A stretch of DNA of 64,000 nt from Halobacillus yeomjeoni (lineage in GTDB: Bacteria > Bacillota > Bacilli > Bacillales > Halobacillaceae), in the NCBI RefSeq assembly GCF_020171525.1, contig NZ_JAIVAI010000006.1, positions 116,196 through 180,195 of the forward strand, read 5' to 3'. The position numbers and the translations under genes were made by a program. Below are positions 1 to 7,452 of this stretch, one piece after another. Position 1 is the stretch's first letter. The number at the start of each line of letters is the position of its first letter. The notes under the pieces are model-generated. The model worked only from the letters and a program-made list of their open reading frames with translations, was not told where the DNA came from and did no database searches.

Positions 1-1
1 T

Positions 2-814
2 TCAATTTCTAATCTCATAGGGATGACTCTTATTTCGCTGGCTTACCTTGCGATTCATTTCAAAGTCCATAATCTGTGGAAAAAAACATTTTTAATGATT
101 CTTACTTCCAATACTATTTTTTTGATTTTGACGTATTCCTTGATTCCAGACAAAGTCTATTTCATACAGCTGAACTTGATTTTTTGGCCTACGCTTTTCG
201 GAGCAGGATTTTTCACTGTTTACCTTTTTGATTTCATGAAGAAAATCCACCACAAATATGATGAGTATGAAAAGTTTGCTGTCAGGGATCCATTAACAGG
301 ACTATTTAATATTCGTAAATTTGATGAAAAGATGAATGAATTGACTCAAGGGAAAGAAATGATGCCTTTCGCTTTGATGGTCATCGATATCGATTATTTT
401 AAAAACATCAATGATACGTATGGTCACCCGAACGGCGACATGGTTCTCGCACAGCTTGGCAGACTGCTTCAGGATTCATGCGGGACCACCAATTTCGTTT
501 TTCGGAACGGAGGAGAGGAGTTTACCATCATCATGCCGGAATGTCTCCATCACTCGGCTAAAGCGGTGGCGGAGAAATTAAGAAAATCGATTGCGGATCA
601 TCGTTTTGCAATCGATCATGAAAGAAAATACATCACTTTGACCGTTTCGATCGGGGTTGCCCTCTTCCCATATTCATCAAAAAACACAGACGGATTGTAC
701 AAACTTGCTGACCTGGCATTGTATGAAGCCAAAAACAGCGGTAGAAATCAAGTGAAAATCTCCCACCCTGGAGCTGATTCAGTTCCATTGAAAATGCAGG
801 CATCCAGTAAATAG
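2..814 (+). CDS. Membrane-anchored diguanylate cyclase (GGDEF), 5' end off window
   Basis: The reading frame is open to the left edge, and the first ATG (position 23) has no convincing ribosome binding site, so the gene very likely begins outside the window. The visible protein has about three hydrophobic segments in its first 80 residues and then a GGDEF domain starting at DPLTGLFN. The active-site loop is GGEEF (RNGGEEF), a functional variant, so c-di-GMP synthesis from two GTP is expected at the membrane. The RxxD inhibitory site that normally sits five residues before the loop is absent (GTTN there), so product inhibition at that site is unlikely. The next gene on the same strand is also a c-di-GMP enzyme. 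Family call is firm; the sensory input is unknown because the N-terminus is missing. Confidence 0.8.
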   Translation, partial: SISNLIGMTLISLAYLAIHFKVHNLWKKTFLMILTSNTIFLILTYSLIPDKVYFIQLNLIFWPTLFGAGFFTVYLFDFMKKIHHKYDEYEKFAVRDPLTGLFNIRKFDEKMNELTQGKEMMPFALMVIDIDYFKNINDTYGHPNGDMVLAQLGRLLQDSCGTTNFVFRNGGEEFTIIMPECLHHSAKAVAEKLRKSIADHRFAIDHERKYITLTVSIGVALFPYSSKNTDGLYKLADLALYEAKNSGRNQVKISHPGADSVPLKMQASSK

Positions 815-894
815 AACTCCAGCTTATGAACGGTTCGCTCTTCGATTGTTCGACAAAACCCCTACCCGATCAGAGGTAGAAAGGAGTGTTGACC

Positions 895-3354
895 TTGGAA
901 ATGTCTCTAGCACACAATACGGCCTTACTTTTGCTTTCACTATCGTTAGGTATCTTGACTTCTTATGTATCTCTCTTTTTTGCTAAACGAGCAATTTTCA
1001 TGGGACAGTTGGAACGTGTTGCTTGGTTGATTGGTCGTGCTATCGGTTTCAGCGGTGTCGTCTGGCTGATTCACTTTCTCGTGATGATCGTTTATGGAAT
1101 GAAGATGGCCATCACAGATCGTCCTATTATTTTATTCACAAGCGTAGGTGCTTCTGCACTCTTCAGTTTTTCTGCATTTTACTTGATGAGTTCGAAAAAA
1201 AGCTTCAAAGGCCAAACGATTATATCGACAGCTTTGCTTACATCCAGCATCTATGTCATCAACTTCTTTTGTGAAAAATCTGTAAACCTGCCTGCTCTGT
1301 ACACGCTTTTCCCGGAAGTCGCCATTCCACTTTTCTTTTTAACCACAGGGACCATTTATATGGCACTGCGCATCTTTTTCATTTATACCAAGGAAAAAGA
1401 CAAACGAAAATTCGGATGGATGACTGCGTTAATGATCGGTCTGACTATTTTCAGTTTTAATGTCATACGGACTGGGACAGTGAATTATGATATGAATGGT
1501 ACTCCTTTTCCGGTTACCGGGGTGATCGCCATCAATGAAAATTCACTGATTTTCTTATTGTTCCTAGGGTTGTTTACCATGATGAGTTTGATGGTTTCCA
1601 TCCTCAGCTTCGAAAAAAAACTCGACCATACCAAAGGCAAGTCCAAGTTTGCGAATCAAATGTATCAATCGATTATTCATGCGGCGAACGATGGGGTCTT
1701 CACCGTAAACCCTGAAGGAAAAATCCTTTCTTGGAATCAATCCGCTGAACGAATCTTCGGTTACAAACAATCAGAAATTGTCCACTCTCAAATCAGCAAG
1801 ATCATCAATTCAACGATGGAAGAAGTCTGCCAAATGAGACAAAAGTCAAAGCAGAAAGCATCCGGGGATTTTTCTTCTGCGGGTACCATTGAACTGGTCG
1901 GAAAGCATTCAGTCAATGGTGAATTCCCCATCGAAGTCTCGATTTCAACGATTGAGTCGGAAGAAGGATATGTGTACACCGCAATCATCCGGGACATAAC
2001 CGAACGTGAGATGAACAAACAAAAAATCGAAGCTTTAGTGTATACCGATCCATTAACTGAACTTCCCAACCGCCGTTTGATCCAGGAACACCTGGCTTCA
2101 TTGATCGAAGATACCGAAACACGGGACAGGCAGATTTCCGTCATGTTCATCGACTTGGATAAGTTCAAACACGTCAACGATATTCACGGACATAGAGTTG
2201 GAGACAAATTGTTAATTGAGATCGCTTCAAGAGTACGGGCATGCTTAAAGGATGAAGGCATGATCGGACGGCTTGGTGGCGACGAGTTTCTTGTCATCCT
2301 CCCCAACACCACCCCATTTGAATCAAAAAGCATCGCCAAGAAAATCATTGATGCCATTAACCTTCCTGTCGAAATCGAAGGGGCTGAGTTGTTCGTATCC
2401 TGTTCAGTCGGCATCAGTCTTTTCCCGGAAGACGGGTCTACAGCAGGCGAATTGATGAAGCATGCAGATACGGCCATGTATAAATCCAAACAATCCGGCG
2501 GGACCCAGTCCTGTTTTTACACCAACGAAATGGAGCAGAAAATTTCCAGGAAAGTTTTATTGGAATCAGGTCTTCGCAGAGCTTTAGAAAGAAACGAAAT
2601 GAAGGTCTATTACCAACCCCAAGTCGACAGAGATGGTAAAGGTATCATCGGAGTTGAAGCCTTATTGAGGTGGACACATCCAGAGCTTGGGAATATACCC
2701 CCTTCGGAATTCATACCAATCGCTGAAGAAACGAAGCTCATCATCCCGATTGGTGAATGGGTGCTGGAACAAACCTGTCTGCAGCTAAAGGAATGGAACG
2801 ATAAAGGAATTGTTATCAATCGGATAGCTGTGAACATCTCGACCATACAATTTCATAACACAGGTTTCGTGCAGATGGTCAGGAGAAAAATCCACAGCCA
2901 CAAGCTTCCCCCTTCAAGCTTTGAATTGGAAATCACAGAAAGTGTAATCCAAGATTCCTTTACGGCGATCCCGATTATGAAAGAAATTAAAGCGATTGGC
3001 TGCAAGTTATCGCTTGATGACTTCGGTACAGGATATTCTTCTTTGCGGTATTTGAAAGATTTCCCACTGGATACGTTAAAAATTGATAAGTCGTTCATCC
3101 AAACCGTTTTATTCAGTGAAAAAGATCAGGCGATAGTGGATACGATTATCAATATGGCGGCACAGTTAGGTTTGAAAGTCATTGCAGAAGGTGTGGAAAC
3201 GGAGGATCAACTGGAATACTTAAAAAAGAATATCAATATTGGATATCAAGGGTACTTGTTCAGCCCGCCCATGGACGCAGGTAATATTACGACCAGTATG
3301 ATTTTTACTGAAGTAAAGGGCAGTCAAAGTATGATTAGAGAAGACCATTCATAA
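895..3354 (+). CDS. MHYT-like / PAS / GGDEF / EAL c-di-GMP signalling protein
   Basis: About 819 residues. The order is an N-terminal bundle of about seven membrane helices, a PAS domain (about 255-375), GGDEF (about 390-550) and EAL (about 560-810). The GGDEF loop is intact (RLGGDEF) and the EAL domain keeps GVEALLRW, DDFGTGYSS and EGVET, so both cyclase and phosphodiesterase activity are possible. The membrane part has one MHYT-like motif (WLIHFLVM) that is degenerate compared with MHFxGM, so metal or gas sensing may be lost. The architecture matches Bacillus YkoW/DgcW. The start is ambiguous: AAAGGAG ends at 886, so the TTG at 895 has ideal spacing, while the GTG at 886 overlaps the Shine-Dalgarno sequence and the ATG at 901 is a little far. 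Confidence 0.85.
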   Translation: MEMSLAHNTALLLLSLSLGILTSYVSLFFAKRAIFMGQLERVAWLIGRAIGFSGVVWLIHFLVMIVYGMKMAITDRPIILFTSVGASALFSFSAFYLMSSKKSFKGQTIISTALLTSSIYVINFFCEKSVNLPALYTLFPEVAIPLFFLTTGTIYMALRIFFIYTKEKDKRKFGWMTALMIGLTIFSFNVIRTGTVNYDMNGTPFPVTGVIAINENSLIFLLFLGLFTMMSLMVSILSFEKKLDHTKGKSKFANQMYQSIIHAANDGVFTVNPEGKILSWNQSAERIFGYKQSEIVHSQISKIINSTMEEVCQMRQKSKQKASGDFSSAGTIELVGKHSVNGEFPIEVSISTIESEEGYVYTAIIRDITEREMNKQKIEALVYTDPLTELPNRRLIQEHLASLIEDTETRDRQISVMFIDLDKFKHVNDIHGHRVGDKLLIEIASRVRACLKDEGMIGRLGGDEFLVILPNTTPFESKSIAKKIIDAINLPVEIEGAELFVSCSVGISLFPEDGSTAGELMKHADTAMYKSKQSGGTQSCFYTNEMEQKISRKVLLESGLRRALERNEMKVYYQPQVDRDGKGIIGVEALLRWTHPELGNIPPSEFIPIAEETKLIIPIGEWVLEQTCLQLKEWNDKGIVINRIAVNISTIQFHNTGFVQMVRRKIHSHKLPPSSFELEITESVIQDSFTAIPIMKEIKAIGCKLSLDDFGTGYSSLRYLKDFPLDTLKIDKSFIQTVLFSEKDQAIVDTIINMAAQLGLKVIAEGVETEDQLEYLKKNINIGYQGYLFSPPMDAGNITTSMIFTEVKGSQSMIREDHS

Positions 3355-3365
3355 AATAAACTAAC

Positions 3366-3400
3366 AAAAGCGCCTGTAGAACAATCTACAAGCGCTTTTT
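3366..3400. terminator. Bidirectional Rho-independent terminator
   Basis: An inverted repeat (AAAAGCGC, GTAGA, a short loop, then TCTAC, GCGCTTTT) lies between two convergent genes and has A/T tracts on both sides, so it can serve both. Confidence 0.85.
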
Positions 3401-4138
3401 CTATTTCAACGTCTTTTTCAAACGCCGATTGACTTTGAATAAAAAGTATCGGACACGTTCCCATTGACTCGGTTCAGGAATCCTTCTCCCCAGCCCTTCA
3501 TCTTTCGTATACTTGCATGGATTACAAAGACCACATGGTTCGCCACGTTTATTAGGTGTGTGACAGAACCAGGTTTGTTCCATGATATGAGAATACCCAC
3601 GCTGCTTAGCGCTTTCTTCCATCTGCAATTTCGTAATTCTCAACAAAGGGAACCTATACTTCTTAAATATCACGAATGCAGGATGAGAAGGTTCATCGAC
3701 AACTTTATAATAGAAGTCATCGCCGTCTTCGACTTTAACGACATCATTTTCAATCATGCCCTGGACTTTGTCGTCATGGTGGACAGAGAGTTCCAGCGTA
3801 TCCATATCGACGGACTCAGCATATCTCCCCAGCCAGTCATATTGATCACCCAGTCGGAATTCCTGTTGCAGTTTTTTATATTCCTCTGTGAATGCTGGAT
3901 CTCGAGGTATATCTTCTTTCTTTATCTTTATTGTAGGTAATATCCGCTCTTCTGCTTCTGGAACTTTTTCAATAATCATACTTTTGATTTTTTCCATGGT
4001 CTCCCATTCCTTCTCCGTGGAAGGGCGCACGGGATCAAAAACATAATACGGCTGGATCGTCTTCTTTTGATCCAACACCAAGTTCAGAACCCGGTACGTC
4101 GAGTCCCAGCCGCCTGTCCAAAGTACATCATTTGCCAT
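3401..4138 (-). CDS. PP-loop (adenine nucleotide alpha hydrolase) protein, QueC-like
   Basis: 245 residues from the ATG that follows AGGAGGTCACGGTT; longer upstream starts lack such a site. The N-terminus VLWTGGWDSTYRV is a variant of the SGGxDS PP-loop that binds ATP and adenylates a substrate. A C-terminal cluster, CHTPNKRGEPCGLCNPCKY, resembles the zinc-binding cysteines of QueC (7-cyano-7-deazaguanine synthase). The middle does not look like a standard QueC and no other queuosine gene is nearby, so the substrate is unknown. It stands as a single gene between two hairpins, downstream of tagO and convergent with the c-di-GMP enzyme. The superfamily call is reliable, a QueC function is not. 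Confidence 0.65.
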   Translation of the reverse strand: MANDVLWTGGWDSTYRVLNLVLDQKKTIQPYYVFDPVRPSTEKEWETMEKIKSMIIEKVPEAEERILPTIKIKKEDIPRDPAFTEEYKKLQQEFRLGDQYDWLGRYAESVDMDTLELSVHHDDKVQGMIENDVVKVEDGDDFYYKVVDEPSHPAFVIFKKYRFPLLRITKLQMEESAKQRGYSHIMEQTWFCHTPNKRGEPCGLCNPCKYTKDEGLGRRIPEPSQWERVRYFLFKVNRRLKKTLK

Positions 4139-4242
4139 AACCGTGACCTCCTGATATGTATTCTTCTGTTTACTACCATTCCCTATAAGTCTGCCTATAG
4201 TCAGAGTTTTCATAGGTCTTTACCTTCTGAGAGTAACATAAA

Positions 4243-4271
4243 AAAACAGTCAGAAGAAATCTGACTGTTTT
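4243..4271. terminator. Terminator after tagO
   Basis: AAAACAGTCAGA and TCTGACTGTTTT form a 12-bp perfect stem with a 5-nt loop and flanking A/T runs. It overlaps the tagO stop codon. Confidence 0.85.
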
Positions 4272-5358
4272 ACGCTTTTTCTTTTTCCTGTGATTTTTTC
4301 TCATTTTTTGAGATCAAATTGATCAACGGTCGTTTGCCTTTGTAAACTACACCTGTCATTTCCGCGAACAAATGGAGCATCAGCAGTAAAATGAAGGTGA
4401 TGATCAATGATATTCCAAATGACGTTAGTGAAAAAAGAATCGCAAGCAGGCCGAACAAAGCACTGTAGCCATAAAGAATCAATACTGTCGTGCGATGACT
4501 GAACCCTGCCGCTAAAATTTGATAATGAATGTGCTTGTTATCCGGCATCATGATTTTCTGCTTGTTGATAATTCGACGTAAGATGGAAAACAGCGTATCA
4601 AATACCGGAACGGCAAGAACAATGATTGGAATGACAAAACTGAACAGCGTCACATTTTTGAAAAGACCGACCATGGAAATGACAGCCATGGAATAACCGA
4701 GGAACAAGGAACCAGTGTCCCCCATATAAATTTTGGCCGGGTAGAAATTGTGGAACAAGAAACCAAGGTTACTACCGATAAGGACGACGCACAAGTACAC
4801 GATGGTCACTTGAGGTTCCAGGGCCAAAGCCATGACGGATATGCTGATCAGGGAGATAGTTGATACCCCTGTAGCGAGTCCGTCCAACCCGTCGATCAGG
4901 TTGATTGCGTTCGTAATCCCCAGTATCCATAAAAAAGTGAACAGGATACTGATAAAATCATTCAATGGAACCATTCCGATAAAAGGAATACTGATTATAT
5001 CTATTTTCAATCCTGAGATGATCAGCACTCCGGCTGCAGTCACTTGACCAGCCAGTTTAAAAATCGGTCGAATTTGATAACGGTCATCGAATAAACCAGT
5101 CAGTACGATTATGACCGCACCGATGCATATCGGAATGAAATAAGGCATCTCCGGCCGGATATAAATCATACCTGCAACGACACCACCGAAGATGGCTAAG
5201 CCCCCCATACGGGGAGTGATCTCCGTGTGAATCTTTCTCAATTCCGGATAGTCCATCATCTTCCATTTGGCTGCCAGCTTTATTACTGGAAAGACCAGCA
5301 AATAGCTGACGAGCATGGATAATGCGATAGCTATTGCGATATCCAAATATATATTCAT
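4270..5358 (-). CDS. tagO: Undecaprenyl-phosphate GlcNAc-1-phosphate transferase (TagO/WecA/MraY family)
   Basis: 362 residues, close to the 358 of Bacillus subtilis TagO, with about ten hydrophobic segments. TagO moves GlcNAc-1-phosphate from UDP-GlcNAc to undecaprenyl phosphate at the inner face of the membrane, the first step of wall teichoic acid synthesis. Family signatures are visible: DDRYQIRP (substrate/Mg loop), NAINLIDGLDGLATG, the KIYMGDTGSLFLGY motif, and the basic cytoplasmic loop ending HIHYQIL. The C-terminus is charged (KNEKKSQEKEKA). The gene is monocistronic. The LCP protein near 61.4 kb may act later in the same pathway by attaching the polymer to peptidoglycan. Confidence 0.88.
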   Translation of the reverse strand: MNIYLDIAIAIALSMLVSYLLVFPVIKLAAKWKMMDYPELRKIHTEITPRMGGLAIFGGVVAGMIYIRPEMPYFIPICIGAVIIVLTGLFDDRYQIRPIFKLAGQVTAAGVLIISGLKIDIISIPFIGMVPLNDFISILFTFLWILGITNAINLIDGLDGLATGVSTISLISISVMALALEPQVTIVYLCVVLIGSNLGFLFHNFYPAKIYMGDTGSLFLGYSMAVISMVGLFKNVTLFSFVIPIIVLAVPVFDTLFSILRRIINKQKIMMPDNKHIHYQILAAGFSHRTTVLILYGYSALFGLLAILFSLTSFGISLIITFILLLMLHLFAEMTGVVYKGKRPLINLISKNEKKSQEKEKA

Positions 5359-5403
5359 AGAATCCTACCTTACTTTTTTAAGTCATAACATTTACGCGCA
5401 TTC

Positions 5404-5435
5404 ATTATATCATACAGAATGAGAGAATAAGTCGT
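5404..5435 (-). promoter_or_regulatory. Candidate tagO promoter with extended -10
   Basis: On the minus strand TGATATAAT forms an extended -10 box about 45 bp upstream of the tagO ATG. The -35 region (TTATTC) is weak, which an extended -10 can tolerate. Confidence 0.45.
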
Positions 5436-5675
5436 ACCTAATCTTTATTTTTCCCTTGTTTTGGTGAACAAAACGTACTACATGAAAAACAAGCAGCAGT
5501 ACATTCCATACAAACCATTAACTGGTAATGACTGCTATATGTTGCAAATAACAATGTTTTTAAGTTTGTTATATTTAACACTTTCCAATCAAAAGCATTG
5601 AAAGTATTCATTCAGTATCTGAAAAGGACTGACAATAAGAGAAACCATAGCAAACGCAATACATAGTTAAAAGAA

Positions 5676-5710
5676 AAATCCAGGCGACTGATATTCAGTC
5701 GCCTGGATTT
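5676..5710 (-). terminator. Terminator of the 36-codon gene
   Basis: AAATCCAGGCGACTGA and TCAGTCGCCTGGATTT make a perfect 16-bp stem with a very short loop. It lies 24 bp after the stop codon of the small gene and supports that gene being real. Confidence 0.85.
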
Positions 5711-5733
5711 ATTTATGTCTATTCATGAGGTTA

Positions 5734-5844
5734 TTATTGTTGGAGTTGTTCAATCAAATGATCTATGACTTCGCGAGAGGACAACAATTCGGAGTTTTCT
5801 GTTCGTTGAATGATATTTTCCAATACTTCTTTTAAGTTTTCCAT
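5734..5844 (-). CDS. Small 36-residue protein, unknown (distantly Spo0E-like?)
   Basis: An ATG is preceded by AAGGTGGGG, a good ribosome binding site, and the frame is followed by a strong terminator, so it reads as a complete small transcription unit. The protein begins MENLKEVLENI and ends with SSREVIDHLIEQLQQ; it is acidic and probably helical. The segment LSSREVI resembles the start of the helix-loop-helix of Spo0E-type aspartyl-phosphatases, but the SQELD signature is missing, so that assignment is only a hint. It lies next to a SinR/SinI regulatory patch, which fits a regulatory peptide. Function not known. Confidence 0.55.
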   Translation of the reverse strand: MENLKEVLENIIQRTENSELLSSREVIDHLIEQLQQ

Positions 5845-6067
5845 TCGCCCCACCTTTTCTGTTTAAATCCTATACTCCCTATTTACTTAAATCTTCGATC
5901 CTAAACGGCTTTTTCTGACGGTTTTTTTATGTAGACAGAAACAGCTTTGTCCTAATAATATAGTAAAATGTTAACTTTGTATAGAACTTTTTGTCATGTA
6001 TTATCATAATTTGGAATTATCATAGTATATGATTCTTATAAAAAAACGTGAAAATCATAGGCATAAT

Positions 6068-6100
6068 AAAAACCCGACTCTGGATTAACCAAAATCAGGC
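6068..6100 (-). terminator. Probable terminator of the SinR-like operon
   Basis: An imperfect stem with several G-U pairs (AAGCCTGATTTTGG with CCAGAGTCGGGTT) is followed on the minus strand by a T tract, directly after the last gene. Confidence 0.6.
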
Positions 6101-6101
6101 T

Positions 6102-6680
6102 TTATCTTGTAAAATAATTCCCTTTATCCCTCATGGCCCATGTCCGCTCCATATACTTCAGCTGATAGCCTTCATAATCAAAGCGATGTATGTGTTTTTG
6201 TATGACTTCGATTCCTTCATGATGACACGTAAAGAATATTACGACTGGATGAAGTAAAGAATCATAAAAGAAAATCGGATTCAAACTCCTCCTGACTTCT
6301 CCGAAGTTCCAATACCCGAACAGTTTCAACTTCCTGATCCATTCGTCATCTACAATACTTTCAGGAACCACACTCGCTCCTTCTTCTGAATAAGAACAGA
6401 GGTGATGATAGCAGACAGCTGCCTGCATGTACGAAAAAGGGGATTCATCCCCTTCAATGGCGCACAACGGTTTTAGTATGGCTCGAGATGGTGATTGTGC
6501 ATAGACTTTCCCTTCGCTGCTGTGGATACTCCACCCTTCTTTGAGCCTGATTTGTGAAAATTGGTCGAGCAGAATTCCTAAGTCGCAGATAATATGAGGC
6601 TCACTATGGTAAGGGGGGCGGTTCTTTATATAGATATTCTCTTTTGTTGAATCTTTAGTGAACATTACTTTCCCTTCCAT
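6102..6680 (-). CDS. Hypothetical protein, 192 residues
   Basis: Soluble-looking protein with many aromatic residues (HHLCSYSE, GYWNFGEVRR, FFYDSLLHP) and no signal peptide or membrane helix. No family was recognised. The ATG follows AGGGGGGAG. The gene is the last of three on the minus strand: SinR-like repressor, SinI-like peptide, then this protein 17 bp further on. It is therefore probably co-transcribed with them and autoregulated through the operator cluster upstream. In Bacillus the genes next to sinR have roles in matrix formation or sporulation, but nothing in this sequence points to a particular one. Confidence 0.65.
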   Translation of the reverse strand: MEGKVMFTKDSTKENIYIKNRPPYHSEPHIICDLGILLDQFSQIRLKEGWSIHSSEGKVYAQSPSRAILKPLCAIEGDESPFSYMQAAVCYHHLCSYSEEGASVVPESIVDDEWIRKLKLFGYWNFGEVRRSLNPIFFYDSLLHPVVIFFTCHHEGIEVIQKHIHRFDYEGYQLKYMERTWAMRDKGNYFTR

Positions 6681-6697
6681 TCCACTCCCCCCTTAAA

Positions 6698-6814
6698 TTA
6701 CTTACATTTACTCAATAAAGTCTTAAGCTCCTCAATGCTGTATCCAAGGTTCTTCGCCTCCTTGATCAAAGTCACCCATTCTTCATCCATCTGTTTTGAC
6801 TCATCATGATCCAT
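6698..6814 (-). CDS. SinI-like antirepressor peptide, 38 residues
   Basis: A short frame with ATG after AGAGAGGA. It contains DEEWVTLIKEAKNLGYSIEELKTLLSK, written here as its two key parts: DEEWVTLIKEAK and the SIEELKTLL helix. This is the SinI fold (helix, loop, helix hook), comparable to B. subtilis SinI DQEWVELMMEAK and to the C-terminal half of SinR (SEWEKLVRDA). It starts 27 bp after the SinR-like gene, so the two are co-transcribed. In B. subtilis SinI binds SinR and prevents it from binding DNA. Here the upstream SinR-like protein lacks that C-terminal hook, so this peptide may act as its detached half, or it may antagonise another SinR. Confidence 0.72.
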   Translation of the reverse strand: MDHDESKQMDEEWVTLIKEAKNLGYSIEELKTLLSKCK

Positions 6815-6841
6815 AGAGATATCCTCTCTTTCTTCAAGGAA

Positions 6842-7069
6842 TCATTTCACATCGCTTTCTTCTTCCATCTTAAAGGAAACCAGATCTTCCAAAGGGACTT
6901 CCAGTGTCTTTGATAATTTGCTCATGATGATGAGAGACGGATTCTTTTGGACCCCTCTTTCAATATTACTGATGTATGACTTAGATACTTTGGATCTTTT
7001 AGCTAATTCATTGACTGAAAATCCTTTTCCCAACCTCAAAACCCTCAACCTTTGACCTATCGTTGTCAT
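6842..7069 (-). CDS. SinR-like XRE repressor without C-terminal oligomerisation domain
   Basis: 75 residues from MTTIGQRLRVLR; a GTG 15 bp upstream is also open. The whole protein is one Cro/C1-type helix-turn-helix domain. It matches the N-terminal half of SinR closely in pattern: IGQRLRVLR, GFSVNELAKRSKVSKSYISNIERG, then QKNPSLIIMSKLSKTLEVPLEDL. SinR proper is about 111 residues and has a second, SinI-like domain that here is missing and instead appears as a separate 38-residue gene immediately downstream. The upstream region has several GTTCTTT/AAAGAAC elements identical to the SinR consensus, which suggests autorepression. Whether it controls biofilm, motility or competence cannot be told. 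Confidence 0.75.
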   Translation of the reverse strand: MTTIGQRLRVLRLGKGFSVNELAKRSKVSKSYISNIERGVQKNPSLIIMSKLSKTLEVPLEDLVSFKMEEESDVK

Positions 7070-7104
7070 CTGCTTCACCGCCACTTTCTATTCAGTGATT
7101 GAAC

Positions 7105-7257
7105 GTTCTTTATCTTGTTGTTCTGTTCTTTATTAAGAATATTATAAGCCGGTTTACTCGTAAAAGAAACCACTGTATTTCAATATAAAGAACAAATATG
7201 AATCAAATGCTCTCAATAACGAACATTATCTTTGTTTTTCTTTCCTTTTTAAAGAAC
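7105..7257. promoter_or_regulatory. Cluster of candidate SinR operators
   Basis: The heptamer GTTCTTT occurs at 7105-7111 and 7125-7131, with a near copy GTTCTGT at 7120-7126. Its reverse complement AAAGAAC occurs at 7187-7193 and 7251-7257. The published SinR consensus is GTTCTYT. All lie within about 190 bp upstream of the SinR-like gene, in an AT-rich region. Binding is inferred from the match. Confidence 0.6.
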
Positions 7258-7421
7258 ACACTATATAAAAACGCACTTTATAATGAACACTATTAATAAA
7301 AACACCTATACCAACAACAGTATCGGCTTATCTTCAACAAAGTCATGCATGTTTCGCTATAAGTCTTTCCAACTTGAAGCTGATTTATGATTTCCATTAA
7401 ATTTTTTTTAGATTTGTGCAC

Positions 7422-7452
7422 AAAAAAAAGAGAGAAACACATTCTCTCCTTT
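7422..7452 (-). terminator. Terminator of the AraC-family gene
   Basis: GGAGAGAATGTGTTTCTCTC followed by a run of eight T residues on the minus strand, directly after the stop codon. Confidence 0.8.

Larger units (their letters stand above)
5359..5733. other. Gene-free stretch upstream of tagO
   Basis: AT-rich and without a convincing ORF. It holds the candidate tagO promoter at its left end and the terminator of the 36-codon gene at 5676-5710. Nothing else was recognised. Confidence 0.5.
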
